Positions 33,775 to 43,337 of a stretch of DNA of 64,000 nucleotides are shown here, piece by piece. A program made the translations under genes and the position numbers. Every line of letters begins with the position of its first letter. Position 1 is the stretch's first letter. This stretch comes from Orlajensenia flava (GTDB lineage: Bacteria; Actinomycetota; Actinomycetes; Actinomycetales; Microbacteriaceae): NCBI RefSeq assembly GCF_004801905.1, contig NZ_SSSN01000003.1, positions 992,001 to 1,056,000 on the forward strand. Direction: 5' to 3'. The notes under the pieces were generated by a model. That model saw only the letters and a list, made by a program, of their open reading frames with translations, ran no database searches and was not told where the DNA came from.

Positions 33775-34539
33775 TCAGATACCGAGCCGGACGATGTAGT
33801 AGTCGCTCGTCCAGATGGGCTGTACGCGAACGGATGACCCCTCGGATGGCGCGTGCAGGATGTTGCCGTTCCCCGCGTAGAACCCGTCGTGGCCCGACAT
33901 GATGACGAGGTCGCCCGCCTGCGCGTCGGCAAGCGAGATGCGCGTGCCCGCAGCGCCCTGTGCGCTCGCGGAGTGCGCCAAAGAGACGCCGAACTGGGCG
34001 TAGACGTACTGCACGAGGCCCGAGCAGTCGAAGCCGGCCGGGGTGTTGCCGCCGTAGACGTAGGGCACACCCTGGTACTGCTGCGCCACGCTGTAGACGG
34101 AGGCGAGGTCGAAGCTCGGGTGCGGGGGGTTCGCGAGCAGGTCGCTCACCGAGGGGCCGGAGTACGAGGTGGCGTAGGACGCCATCTGCGTGCGGGCGGT
34201 GGCTGCAGCCGTCGCCGCTGCCGCCGCTGCGGCCGCCGCGTCGATGTCGGCCTTGGAGGTCGCGGCGTATCCGTCACGGGAGACCGTGATGGTGGCGGCC
34301 CGATCGTCGACCGTCACACTCTGGGCGTCGGCATTGATCTGGTCGGTGGTCGCGGTGCGTTGGTGCGCGGCCTCCTGAGACCCGGGCGCGACGGCGTAGG
34401 CCGGCAGGGCGATCGTCGCGACCAGTCCGGCAGCGATCCCCATGACCGTGAGGTTGGCCGCGATGCGGCGGCGTGGGGATCGACGCGATGTCGGGGTGCT
34501 CGAGCTCGGGACGGTTCGGGCGGGGGAAAGAGAAGCCAA
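33775..34539 (-). CDS. NlpC/P60 peptidase, membrane-anchored or secreted
   Basis: A 254-residue cell-wall endopeptidase. A basic start and membrane helix (about residues 28-50, ending LPAYAVAPG) are followed by a small domain with VSRDGYAATS at 86-95, an Ala-rich helix, and the NlpC/P60 domain (about 145-254). The catalytic triad is Cys172 (FDCSGLV), His217 (SGHDGF) and His229 (ILHAPSEG). It probably cuts the D-Glu-diaminoacid bond in stem peptides. The start appears to be TTG 34539, because GGAGG sits 5 bases upstream. In-frame ATGs further upstream lack such a site. Confidence 0.9.
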   Translation of the reverse strand: MASLSPARTVPSSSTPTSRRSPRRRIAANLTVMGIAAGLVATIALPAYAVAPGSQEAAHQRTATTDQINADAQSVTVDDRAATITVSRDGYAATSKADIDAAAAAAAAATAAATARTQMASYATSYSGPSVSDLLANPPHPSFDLASVYSVAQQYQGVPYVYGGNTPAGFDCSGLVQYVYAQFGVSLAHSASAQGAAGTRISLADAQAGDLVIMSGHDGFYAGNGNILHAPSEGSSVRVQPIWTSDYYIVRLGI

Positions 34540-34685
34540 CGTTACCTCCGGCGCCTCCGGCAGCGATGCTGCCCCGTCCCACTGCGAAATCGCGTGCGTA
34601 CCGGCCTTCAAGAGACGAGGATGGGAGGCGTCTTGATCCGGGTCCTTCGGCCACTTTCCGGCCTGTGGGACCCGATCGACGCTAC

Positions 34686-34775
34686 GTGACGTGGTCGGCC
34701 AAGTCACATCGAGAGCATGCGATCGCATGGATTGGGAGCGCTTTCTCAGGGCACGTACCCCCGGCCGGGGTACAC
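34686..34775. promoter_or_regulatory. Cluster of three palindromes between divergent genes
   Basis: The 270-base gap between the NlpC/P60 and GNAT genes contains three inverted repeats. These are GTGAC/GTCAC at 34686-34690 and 34703-34707, the perfect 14-mer CATGCGATCGCATG at 34716-34729, and GTACCCC/GGGGTAC at 34755-34775 with a short GC spacer. They look like operators, but no regulator is identified. No c-di-AMP riboswitch of the type seen before such genes was found. Confidence 0.5.
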
Positions 34776-34809
34776 GTCACGGCGGCCACCGGATCCTAGG
34801 CTGTGGTGG

Positions 34810-35295
34810 ATGATCATCCGAGACGCAACCGAACGGGACTGGCCGCAGGTCTACCCCTTTTTCCGCGACATCGTGGCGGCCGGCGAGACGTACGCCTACC
34901 CCGATGGCCTGTCGGAGGAGGAAGCCGCGGCGCTCTGGATGGAGAAGCCGCCCAGCAGCACAGTGGTTGCCGTCGACGGCGATCGAGTGCTCGGCTCAGC
35001 GAAGATGGGCCCCAACCGCCCCGGTCGCGGGTCGCACATCGCGACCGGTAGCTTCATGGTCAATCCGTCGGCTGCCGGGCGCGGCGTCGGCCGCGCTCTC
35101 GGTCTTTACCTGATCGAGTGGGCCCGACGGGAGGGCTATCACGGCATCCAGTTCAACGCCGTCGTCGCGACCAACGAGCGAGCCATGCACCTGTGGCGGT
35201 CGCTCGGATTTCGCCTCGTCGGCACCGTGCCGGGTGCCTTCGAGCATGCAACCCAGGGTCGCGTCGGGCTCAACATCCTGTACCGCGACGTCTGA
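34810..35295 (+). CDS. GNAT-family N-acetyltransferase
   Basis: A 161-residue GNAT protein beginning MIIRDATERDWPQVYPFFRD. The acetyl-CoA loop is in NPSAAGRGVGRALGLYL, and the end VGTVPGAFEHATQGRVGLNILY resembles the Mpr1-like and L-amino-acid acetyltransferase group. The substrate is not known. The ATG 34810 is chosen because it begins the first beta strand. The gene is convergent with ideR, with 18 bases between stops. Confidence 0.9.
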   Translation: MIIRDATERDWPQVYPFFRDIVAAGETYAYPDGLSEEEAAALWMEKPPSSTVVAVDGDRVLGSAKMGPNRPGRGSHIATGSFMVNPSAAGRGVGRALGLYLIEWARREGYHGIQFNAVVATNERAMHLWRSLGFRLVGTVPGAFEHATQGRVGLNILYRDV

Positions 35296-35313
35296 CCGGC
35301 GATCAGCGGAAGA

Positions 35314-36006
35314 TCAGGCCTCGACGAAGATGTGGCCGGCCACCTCGCTGGGCAACTCGAGGCCGCCCTCGGCTCCGTCGACCTCGACGCGAACGTACGA
35401 CCCGGCGGAGGAGAAGACCGCCTCGGCGCCGGGGAGGATGCCGAACTGCTTGAGCTGGCTGAGCAGCTCGGGGTCGAACTGCACGGGCTCCGCCAGACGA
35501 CGGATGGTGGCCCGGGTCGGCTGCGCATCCGTTGCCACCAGCTGCACGACGTTGACGACGCCGTTCATGAAGGGAATCGCCGGCGCGGCGCCAAGCTCCT
35601 CGAGTCCGGGGATGGGGTTGCCGTACGGAGACTCGGTGGGGCTGCCGAGGATGTCGATGAGCTTGCGCTCGACCTGCTCGCTCATCACGTGCTCCCAGCG
35701 GCAGGCCTCCTCGTGCACGTACTCCCACTCGAGTCCGATCACGTCGGCGAGCAGACGTTCGGCGAGGCGGTGCTTGCGCATGACGTGCACGGCCTTGCTG
35801 CGGCCGGATGCGGTGAGCTCGAGGTGGCGATCGCCCGACACGACGACGAGCCCGTCCCGCTCCATGCGGGCGATGGTCTGCGACACCGTGGGACCGGAGT
35901 GGCCCAGGCGCTCCGAGATGCGGGCGCGGAGGGGAACAATGCCCTCTTCCTCGAGGTCGAGGATGGTGCGGAGGTACATCTCCGTGGTGTCGATGAGATC
36001 CGTCAA
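35314..36006 (-). CDS. ideR: Iron-dependent repressor of the DtxR/IdeR family
   Basis: A 230-residue metalloregulator. The N-terminal winged helix (MTDLIDTTEMYLRTILDLEE, ERLGHSGPTVSQTIARMERD) and the dimer/metal domain (VMRKHRLAERLLADVIGLEWEYVHEEACRWEHVMS, over about residues 75-110) closely follow DtxR, including the Cys and His metal ligands in EACRWEH. The C terminus has the SH3-like FeoA domain. It would repress iron uptake and storage genes when Fe(II) is bound. No DtxR box was seen in this window. Confidence 0.95.
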   Translation of the reverse strand: MTDLIDTTEMYLRTILDLEEEGIVPLRARISERLGHSGPTVSQTIARMERDGLVVVSGDRHLELTASGRSKAVHVMRKHRLAERLLADVIGLEWEYVHEEACRWEHVMSEQVERKLIDILGSPTESPYGNPIPGLEELGAAPAIPFMNGVVNVVQLVATDAQPTRATIRRLAEPVQFDPELLSQLKQFGILPGAEAVFSSAGSYVRVEVDGAEGGLELPSEVAGHIFVEA

Positions 36007-36096
36007 CGCGCGCCTCCCCTTCTTCTCGAACGTGCCGCGCTCAGCCTACCCGTCCGGTGGTGACGCCCGACGTCACGCATCGGGCACCGCCTTTAG

Positions 36097-37221
<1,125 letters not shown>

Positions 37222-37225
37222 GGCG

Positions 37226-37459
37226 ATGCGGCTCTGGTTGAAGGACGACGAGCGTCTTCCCGACCCCGAACCGGCTCGGGCGGACGGGCGCAAGGCGGTC
37301 GCGGCCGGCACCGCCGCCTGGCTACTCGCTCTCGTCGTCGTGCTGAGCCTGGGCGACGCCATCGACCCCGACGGCTGGTGGTTGCTCACCTGCATCATCG
37401 GGTGCGTGATCGGCGTCATCGGCATCGTCGTCGTCCAGGTCATGCGGCGTCGCGCCTGA
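37226..37459 (+). CDS. DUF2530 small membrane protein
   Basis: A 77-residue protein: a polar start MRLWLKDDERLPDPEP, then two hydrophobic helices (AAWLLALVVVLSLGD and WWLLTCIIGCVIGVIGIVVV) and a basic end. This is the DUF2530 pattern of actinobacteria. It follows serC by 4 bases and is probably co-transcribed. Its last 138 bases overlap, on the opposite strand, the 3' end of the DUF3027 gene. Confidence 0.85.
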   Translation: MRLWLKDDERLPDPEPARADGRKAVAAGTAAWLLALVVVLSLGDAIDPDGWWLLTCIIGCVIGVIGIVVVQVMRRRA

Positions 37460-38059
37460 GCTGACGGCGTCGTCCTCTCCGTCGGCCGCCGGGGACTCGT
37501 CGCCGAACACGTCGATGTCCACGTCGTCGTCGTAGTCGTAGTCGGGTTCGTCGTCCGACTCGTCATCATCGTCATCCGATGCGTCGTCGTCATCGTCGTC
37601 CGAGTCGTCATCATCGTCGTCGGAATCTTCGTCATCGTCCGACTCGTCATCATCGGATTCCTGCGCCGCGAGGTCGGCGAGACGGTCCGACCACGGCACC
37701 CACTCGGGCGCGAGCAAGGCGTCATCGCCCGGCATGAGCTCGGCCTCGAGCACCGTGGGTTCCTCACCGGCGACGCGTCCGACGCTGACCGTCCAGAACC
37801 AACCCGGATAGCCGGTCATGGTCGCTTGGAACAGCAGCGACACGGCATTCTCACCCTCGACCAGATGGCCGGCGGGGTCGCCGATGGTGTCTGCGGTGGT
37901 GATCTCCAGCAGTGCGGCACGCGCGAGCTCGACGGCGCCGAGGAGCTCCTCGTCGGGCAGGGAGGCTTCGGTCGACAACGCGTCCGAAGACGCTTCGTCG
38001 GCCGTCGCCGCGTCGAAGTGCACCGCCGCGGGAGTCGTCTCGTCCTCGGGCTCAGGCAT
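37322..38059 (-). CDS. DUF3027 protein with extreme acidic tail
   Basis: A 245-residue protein. Residues about 36-132 are the DUF3027 domain of actinobacteria (MTGYPGWFWTVSVGRV, then GDDALLAPEWVPWSDRL). Residues 134-185 are almost only Asp, Ser and Glu, coded by GTC/ATC-type near-repeats on the plus strand, and the rest is also acidic. The last 46 codons overlap DUF2530 convergently. The start at 38059 overlaps the cold-shock gene stop by 8 bases, so the two are coupled. Function unknown, and the acidic tail suggests binding to basic proteins or competition with nucleic acid. Confidence 0.88.
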   Translation of the reverse strand: MPEPEDETTPAAVHFDAATADEASSDALSTEASLPDEELLGAVELARAALLEITTADTIGDPAGHLVEGENAVSLLFQATMTGYPGWFWTVSVGRVAGEEPTVLEAELMPGDDALLAPEWVPWSDRLADLAAQESDDDESDDDEDSDDDDDDSDDDDDDASDDDDDESDDEPDYDYDDDVDIDVFGDESPAADGEDDAVSSGATPHDLDDDDADDADHAPDDAGEQPPAVGVDGVAQAQHDDESE

Positions 38060-38432
38060 CCAGATCGTCGGCAACCCGGCGCAGCATCGCAGCGATCGTG
38101 CGACCCTTGCCCGACTCGGGGTAGCGGCCGCGACGGAGGTCTCCGCCGATGCCGTCGAGCACCTTCACGAGGTCCTCCACGATGATCGCCATGTCGTCGG
38201 CCTTCTTGCGGCTCATCTTCACGAGGCTCGGCGGTGCGTCGAGCACGCGCACCGAGAGCGCCTGGGCGCCGCGCTTGCCGTCGGCGATACCGAACTCCAA
38301 ACGGGTGCCCGCCTTGACGATCGCACCAGCGGGCAGCGCGGAGGCATGCAGGAAGACCTCGGCGCCATCATCAGAGCTGATGAAGCCGAAACCCTTGTCG
38401 TCGTCGTAGAACTTGACTTTGCCGGTGGGCAT
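38052..38432 (-). CDS. Cold-shock domain protein with C-terminal extension
   Basis: A 126-residue protein. Residues 1-65 are a cold-shock domain (MPTGKVKFYDDDKGFGFISS and VFLHASAL) that binds single-stranded RNA or DNA. Residues about 70-126 are an added helical part (KADDMAIIVEDLVKVLDGIGGDL). This longer form is typical of an actinobacterial CspB-like paralogue. It is coupled to DUF3027, so the pair may work together. The true 66-residue CspA is at 49991-50191. Confidence 0.93.
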   Translation of the reverse strand: MPTGKVKFYDDDKGFGFISSDDGAEVFLHASALPAGAIVKAGTRLEFGIADGKRGAQALSVRVLDAPPSLVKMSRKKADDMAIIVEDLVKVLDGIGGDLRRGRYPESGKGRTIAAMLRRVADDLDA

Positions 38433-38524
38433 GTTGCACCTCGATCGGTATGCGGGCGCGCCGAGTCGCGGCGCCGTCCACCGTCCAGTTTAGGGGAACG
38501 ACGGTTCAAGGTAATCTTGATCAA

Positions 38525-38800
38525 GTGAGCAACCCCTCTCCCGTCGTGGGCCGCAACCGTTCCGAGCGAATCCTGGCGTTCATGATGGCCGGCGTCATCG
38601 GCCTGTCGATCCTCGCCTTCATCGCCGTGATCATCGGCACGGCCAGCGGCATGCAGGGTCCGGACTTCACGAGGGGTGTCTGGCCCGCGGTGCTGATCTT
38701 CCCGCTCATCGGCTTCCCGATCGGCATCATTCTGCTGATCGTGTTCCTCATCATGTCGAGTGTGCGGCGCAGCCGCGAGATCCGCCAGGAGCGCAGCTGA
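38525..38800 (+). CDS. Small two-helix membrane protein
   Basis: A 91-residue protein starting at GTG 38525, with two hydrophobic helices (about residues 20-40 and 53-80) and a basic cytoplasmic end (SSVRRSREIRQERS). The same layout occurs in uncharacterised actinobacterial proteins upstream of the XPB-like helicase genes. It is divergent from the cold-shock gene. Function unknown. Confidence 0.75.
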   Translation: MSNPSPVVGRNRSERILAFMMAGVIGLSILAFIAVIIGTASGMQGPDFTRGVWPAVLIFPLIGFPIGIILLIVFLIMSSVRRSREIRQERS

Positions 38801-38813
38801 GCTCCGCCGTCGC

Positions 38814-40682
38814 ATGATCGCGCTCGCGGCGGATGCGCAGGCGCTGAGCGACGAGGCGCTCGCAGACGCCCTGCGCGCCCGTGGAGTGTCTGGCGCCGGC
38901 ATCCGCGACTTCTTCGACCTCGCCGACGCGCTCCTCACGCCCGAATCCGTACAAGCGGCCCTCGCGCCGTTCGACCGCACCCGGCTCGCGGTGCTCGCCG
39001 TCGCAGGCGAGCTGTCGGACGCCGAACGACCCACAGCGGGGCAGGATGTCGCAGCGGTTCCCGTCCATGCGGTGGCGCAGCGACTGAGCGAGCTGCGGAG
39101 GTCGACGATCTCCGAGCAGGAGGTTCGATCCCATGCCGAAGCGGCTGCCGCCCTGTTGCTCTGCGGCCTGACCCCGGACGGGATCGTCGCCTACCGCGGC
39201 GTGACCGATCAGCTCGGTCGCTGGCCGCAGCTCGGCCTGCCGGATACGGCCTCCCTAGCAGGACCGCTGCCGCCGTCGCCCGTCCAGGCCGCCGGCGTGG
39301 ACACCCGCATCGTCGACCGGCTGGCTGCCGAGCAGGCCTTCCGGTCGCTCTCGGCGATCGTCGAACTCATCGGGGCCCTCGACGTCGACGGCGCCCGCGA
39401 ACTCGGCAAGGGCGGCCTGTCACTTCCCGACTCCAAGCGGCTGGCGACCCGGATGGGAGTGCCGCTCGAGCGCGTACCCGACCTGCTGCGAGTTGCCTGG
39501 CGCGCCGGACTCGTCGACCGTTCCGGTGCGCTCTGGCTGCCGACGGCCACGGGAACCGACTGGGTCCTGCTGTCCACCCCCGAGCGCTGGGAGAGTCTCG
39601 CCGCCGCTTGGTACCGAGCGCTCCCCCTCGATGTGCACCGCATCCTCGCCGATGCCCGGGTGCCGTGGGGTGCGCTGCGGGCAACCGTCGCCTGGCTGTA
39701 CCCGGCCGCCGGCGAATCGATCCAGACCCGCATCGACGAGTTCGCCGCCGACGCGGAGCTCCTTGGCGTGACCGCGGGTGGAACACCGAGCGCCATCGGT
39801 CACGCTCTGGTCACCGGACGCGTCGATGCTGCGCGCGAAGCCCTGGTGCCCCTGCTCCCGCCGGAGGTGTCGTCCGTCTATCTGCAGCACGACCTCACGG
39901 TCATCTCGCCGGGTCCCCTCGCGCCGGCCGTGGACGCCCGCCTGCGTACGTTCGCCGAGGTCGAGAGCAGGGAGCTCGCCTCGAGCTATCGCATCACGTC
40001 GGCATCACTCGGGCGAGCCTTGGCCGCCGGCGAGACCGCGGCGAGCCTGCTGGAGTTCCTGCGAGGCATCTCCTTGACCGGCATGCCCCAGCCGCTCGAA
40101 TATCTCATCACCGAGACGGCCGCACGTCATGGCCGGGTGCGGGTGGGAGCCGGCGTCGACGGGGCGGATAAGCGCAGCTACGTGCGTTCCGACGATGAAT
40201 CCCTCCTGGGGCAGATCCTCGTCGACACGTCTCTGTCCGTGCTCTCTCTGCGTCGCGACGCCGCTGACCGGTTGACCAGTCGCTTCGAGCCGAGCGTCGT
40301 CTACTGGGCCATCCACGACGCCCGCTACCCGGTGATCGCCGAGGATGCGGCCCGACAGGTCGTCCACCTCGCGCGCAAGGTCGCGCATCGCCCCGCACCC
40401 GATGAGCGGCCCGATCCAGTGCTCGCGCTCGTCGCCCGTCTGCGCGCGTTCGACGCCGACATGGGCGAGACCGGACAGGCGTGGCTCGCCCGTCAGATCG
40501 AGATCGCCATCCGCGAGAAGCGCTCGCTCGTCGTCACCGTGAGCATGCCCGGCGGCTCCACCGCGGACTACCTCCTGGAACCGACCGCGGTGGCCAACGG
40601 CCGAATGCGAGCCCGAGATCGGCGTGCCGACATCGAACGAACCCTGCCCCTGTCGGCCATTGCGGGAGTACGGGCAGAGTAA
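38814..40682 (+). CDS. Helicase XPB/Ssl2 N-terminal-domain protein
   Basis: A 622-residue protein made only of the helicase-associated (XPB/Ssl2 N-terminal type) region. It has no Walker A or DEAD motif. The C-terminal half holds the conserved VYLQHDLTVISPGPLAPAVD, then ASYRITSASLGRALAAG. It is followed after 11 bases by a complete XPB-type helicase, and the pair is conserved side by side in actinobacteria. It could be a regulatory or DNA-recognition subunit (inference). ATG 38814 was chosen, and the true start is somewhat uncertain. Confidence 0.88.
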   Translation: MIALAADAQALSDEALADALRARGVSGAGIRDFFDLADALLTPESVQAALAPFDRTRLAVLAVAGELSDAERPTAGQDVAAVPVHAVAQRLSELRRSTISEQEVRSHAEAAAALLLCGLTPDGIVAYRGVTDQLGRWPQLGLPDTASLAGPLPPSPVQAAGVDTRIVDRLAAEQAFRSLSAIVELIGALDVDGARELGKGGLSLPDSKRLATRMGVPLERVPDLLRVAWRAGLVDRSGALWLPTATGTDWVLLSTPERWESLAAAWYRALPLDVHRILADARVPWGALRATVAWLYPAAGESIQTRIDEFAADAELLGVTAGGTPSAIGHALVTGRVDAAREALVPLLPPEVSSVYLQHDLTVISPGPLAPAVDARLRTFAEVESRELASSYRITSASLGRALAAGETAASLLEFLRGISLTGMPQPLEYLITETAARHGRVRVGAGVDGADKRSYVRSDDESLLGQILVDTSLSVLSLRRDAADRLTSRFEPSVVYWAIHDARYPVIAEDAARQVVHLARKVAHRPAPDERPDPVLALVARLRAFDADMGETGQAWLARQIEIAIREKRSLVVTVSMPGGSTADYLLEPTAVANGRMRARDRRADIERTLPLSAIAGVRAE

Positions 40683-40693
40683 ACTGGGCAGTC

Positions 40694-42343
40694 ATGCCTG
40701 ATGGACCTTTGATCGTTCAGAGCGATCGCACCGTTCTGCTCGAAGTGGCGCACCCGCTCGCGGAGGACGCCCGCCATGACCTGGCTGTCTTCGCCGAGCT
40801 CGAGCGGGCCCCCGAGCACATCCACACCTATCGCATCACGCGGCTGGGCCTGTGGAACGCACGCGCGGCCGGGCATGAGGCATCCGACATGCTCGGCACC
40901 CTCGAGCGTTACAGCAAGTTCCCCGTGCCGCAGACCGTCGCGGTCGACCTCGCCGAGACCGTGGGCCGCTACGGCCGGCTCGTGATCGAGCGGACGGATG
41001 ACGGCGAGCTCGTGCTGCGATCGACCGACGCGCCCGTCCTGACCGAGGTGGCGAATGCCAAGCGCATCGCCCCCCTGCTCATCGGCCACCCCGCTCCCGA
41101 CACCTTCCTCGTCGAGCCCTGGGCACGCGGGGCCCTCAAGCAGGAGCTTGTGAAGCTCGGCTGGCCGGCCGAGGACTTGGCCGGGTACACGCCGGGCACT
41201 CCGCATCCCATCGAACTCGACGAGAGCGGGTGGGGGCTGCGCGACTACCAGAAGAAGGCTGTCGCCAACTTCTTCGACGGCGGTTCGGGCGTCGTGGTGC
41301 TGCCGTGCGGCGCCGGGAAGACCCTCGTCGGCGCGGGTGCAATGGCCACGGCGAAGACCAACACCCTCATCCTCGTCACCAACACCGTCTCAGCGCGCCA
41401 GTGGCGCGACGAGCTCATCAAGCGGACGTCACTGACCGCCGACGAGGTAGGCGAGTACTCCGGACAGGTCAAGGAGATCAAGCCGGTCACCATCGCGACC
41501 TACCAGATCCTGACGGCCAAACGGAAGGGCGAGTACGCCCACCTCGCCCTGCTCGACGCCCTCGACTGGGGGCTCATCGTCTACGACGAGGTGCACCTGC
41601 TGCCAGCCCCGGTCTTCAAGCTCACCGCCGAGTTGCAGGCGCGTCGCCGCCTCGGACTCACCGCGACGCTCGTGCGCGAGGACGGACGCGAGGGAGACGT
41701 CTTCAGCCTCATCGGTCCGAAGCGCTTCGACGCACCGTGGAAGGAGATTGAGGCTCAGGGCTTCATCTCCCCCGCCGCCTGCTACGAGGTGCGCATCGAC
41801 CTTCCTCAGAGCGACCGGCTCTCCTACGCCGCAGCCGCGGACGACGAGCGCTATCGCTTGGCCGCCACCGCTCCTGCCAAGCTGCGCGTGGTGCGCCAGC
41901 TGGTGGACAGGCACCCCGGCGAGCGCATCCTCGTCATCGGGCAGTACCTCGACCAGATCGACGAACTAGCCGAGGCGCTGAACGCCCCGCAGCTCACGGG
42001 AGCGACCCCCGTCGACGAGCGGGAGCGGCTCTACCAGGAGTTCCGCGAGGGCACGACCCCGGTGCTCGTCGTCTCCAAGGTCGCCAACTTCTCCGTCGAC
42101 CTGCCCGAGGCGACCGTGGCCATCCAGGTGTCCGGCTCGTTCGGCTCGCGCCAGGAGGAGGCCCAAAGGCTCGGCCGTCTGCTGCGTCCGAAGGAGTCCG
42201 GGCTCACCGCCAACTTCTACACGCTCGTCTCACGCGACACGGTCGACCAGGACTTCGCGCAGAACCGCCAGCGCTTCCTCGCCGAACAGGGCTACAGCTA
42301 CACCATCCTCGACGCTCACGCGCTCGACGCAGAAGCCGCCTGA
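40694..42343 (+). CDS. XPB-type DNA repair helicase
   Basis: A 549-residue superfamily 2 helicase. The N-terminal damage-recognition-like part (FAELERAPEHIHTYRITRLGLWNA) precedes Walker A PCGAGKT at 204-210, DEVH at 298-301, LGLTATLVREDG, and motif VI AQRLGRLLRP. The RED motif (REDGREGD) typical of XPB is present. Bacterial XPB unwinds DNA 3'-5'. Its repair role is not settled. The upstream gene likely encodes a partner. The ATG 40694 follows no clear ribosome site. Confidence 0.95.
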   Translation: MPDGPLIVQSDRTVLLEVAHPLAEDARHDLAVFAELERAPEHIHTYRITRLGLWNARAAGHEASDMLGTLERYSKFPVPQTVAVDLAETVGRYGRLVIERTDDGELVLRSTDAPVLTEVANAKRIAPLLIGHPAPDTFLVEPWARGALKQELVKLGWPAEDLAGYTPGTPHPIELDESGWGLRDYQKKAVANFFDGGSGVVVLPCGAGKTLVGAGAMATAKTNTLILVTNTVSARQWRDELIKRTSLTADEVGEYSGQVKEIKPVTIATYQILTAKRKGEYAHLALLDALDWGLIVYDEVHLLPAPVFKLTAELQARRRLGLTATLVREDGREGDVFSLIGPKRFDAPWKEIEAQGFISPAACYEVRIDLPQSDRLSYAAAADDERYRLAATAPAKLRVVRQLVDRHPGERILVIGQYLDQIDELAEALNAPQLTGATPVDERERLYQEFREGTTPVLVVSKVANFSVDLPEATVAIQVSGSFGSRQEEAQRLGRLLRPKESGLTANFYTLVSRDTVDQDFAQNRQRFLAEQGYSYTILDAHALDAEAA

Positions 42344-42385
42344 CCGTCCGGTCGGCCCCATCCCGAACAGCCCGAGAGGCCTGCC

Positions 42386-43327
42386 ATGTACACCGTGCCC
42401 GATCAGTCCGGACGTCTCATCGTCATCACCGGAGCCAACAGCGGCACCGGCAAGGAGGCAGCTCGGCGCATCGCCGCGGCAGGCGGCGAGGTGATCATGG
42501 CCGTCCGCACCCTCGAGAAGGGTGAGACGGCTCGAGCCGAGATCCTGCGTCAGAACCCGGATGCCCGGCTCGACGTGCGCCGCATCGATCTCGCCGATCT
42601 CGCGAGTGTCCGCGAATTCGCCGACCGCCTCACGGCCGAGGGTCGTCCCGTCGACGTGCTGGTCAACAACGCCGGGGTGATGGCCCCGCCGACGCGCTTC
42701 GAGACCGTCGACGGATTCGAGCTGCAGTTCGGCTCCAACTTCCTCGGCCCGCTCGCCCTGACCAATCGACTGCTGCCGCTGCTGCTGCGCTCCGAGCGCC
42801 CCCGGGTGACCTGGATGAGCAGCGTCGCCGCCGTGCCCGGCCGCATCCATTTCGACGACCTGCAGTTCACGCGCTCCTACAGCCCATGGCGGGCGTACGC
42901 GCAGTCCAAGCTCGCCGACCTCCTGGCCGGTCTCCACTTGGGCGCGGTCTCCGACGAGCGCGGCTGGGGCCTGACGAGCACCATCGCCCACCCGGGCTTC
43001 ACGCGCACCAACCTGCAGAGCGCCGGAGCCAACCTCGGTCGCGACAAGCCGCGCCGGTCGCTGTTCGCGGGCAAGAACCCCTTCATCCCGTCGCAGGGGG
43101 TCGAGCAGGGCGCCGAGCCGCTCCTGTTCGCGGCGACCTATCCGTATGCACCACAGGGTTCCTATTACGGCCCGAACGGATTCGGCGGCATGACCGGACC
43201 CACCACGAAGGTCGCCGTGCCACGCGCCGCACGCGGGGCGGACCTCGGCGCATCGCTGTGGACCGTTGCCGAGGCCCTCACGTCGACGAGCCTGCCGGCG
43301 GCCGCCGGCGCCGAGACGACCGACTAG
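42386..43327 (+). CDS. Short-chain dehydrogenase/reductase
   Basis: A 313-residue SDR. The NAD(P) loop is [11 protein letters not shown] (the usual Leu replaced by Thr), then NNAGVM, a Ser in [10 protein letters not shown], and YAQSK with catalytic Tyr and Lys. The length and the [11 protein letters not shown] context resemble the retinol-dehydrogenase/WWOX-like atypical SDR group. The substrate is unknown. It is convergent with the RibD-like gene, 10 bases between stops. Confidence 0.92.
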   Translation: MYTVPDQSGRLIVITGANSGTGKEAARRIAAAGGEVIMAVRTLEKGETARAEILRQNPDARLDVRRIDLADLASVREFADRLTAEGRPVDVLVNNAGVMAPPTRFETVDGFELQFGSNFLGPLALTNRLLPLLLRSERPRVTWMSSVAAVPGRIHFDDLQFTRSYSPWRAYAQSKLADLLAGLHLGAVSDERGWGLTSTIAHPGFTRTNLQSAGANLGRDKPRRSLFAGKNPFIPSQGVEQGAEPLLFAATYPYAPQGSYYGPNGFGGMTGPTTKVAVPRAARGADLGASLWTVAEALTSTSLPAAAGAETTD

Positions 43328-43337
43328 GACAGCGCGA

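Noticed and set aside
34540-34809. c-di-AMP (ydaO-type) riboswitch before the NlpC/P60 gene
   Set aside because: Conserved riboswitch blocks were not found, only palindromes.
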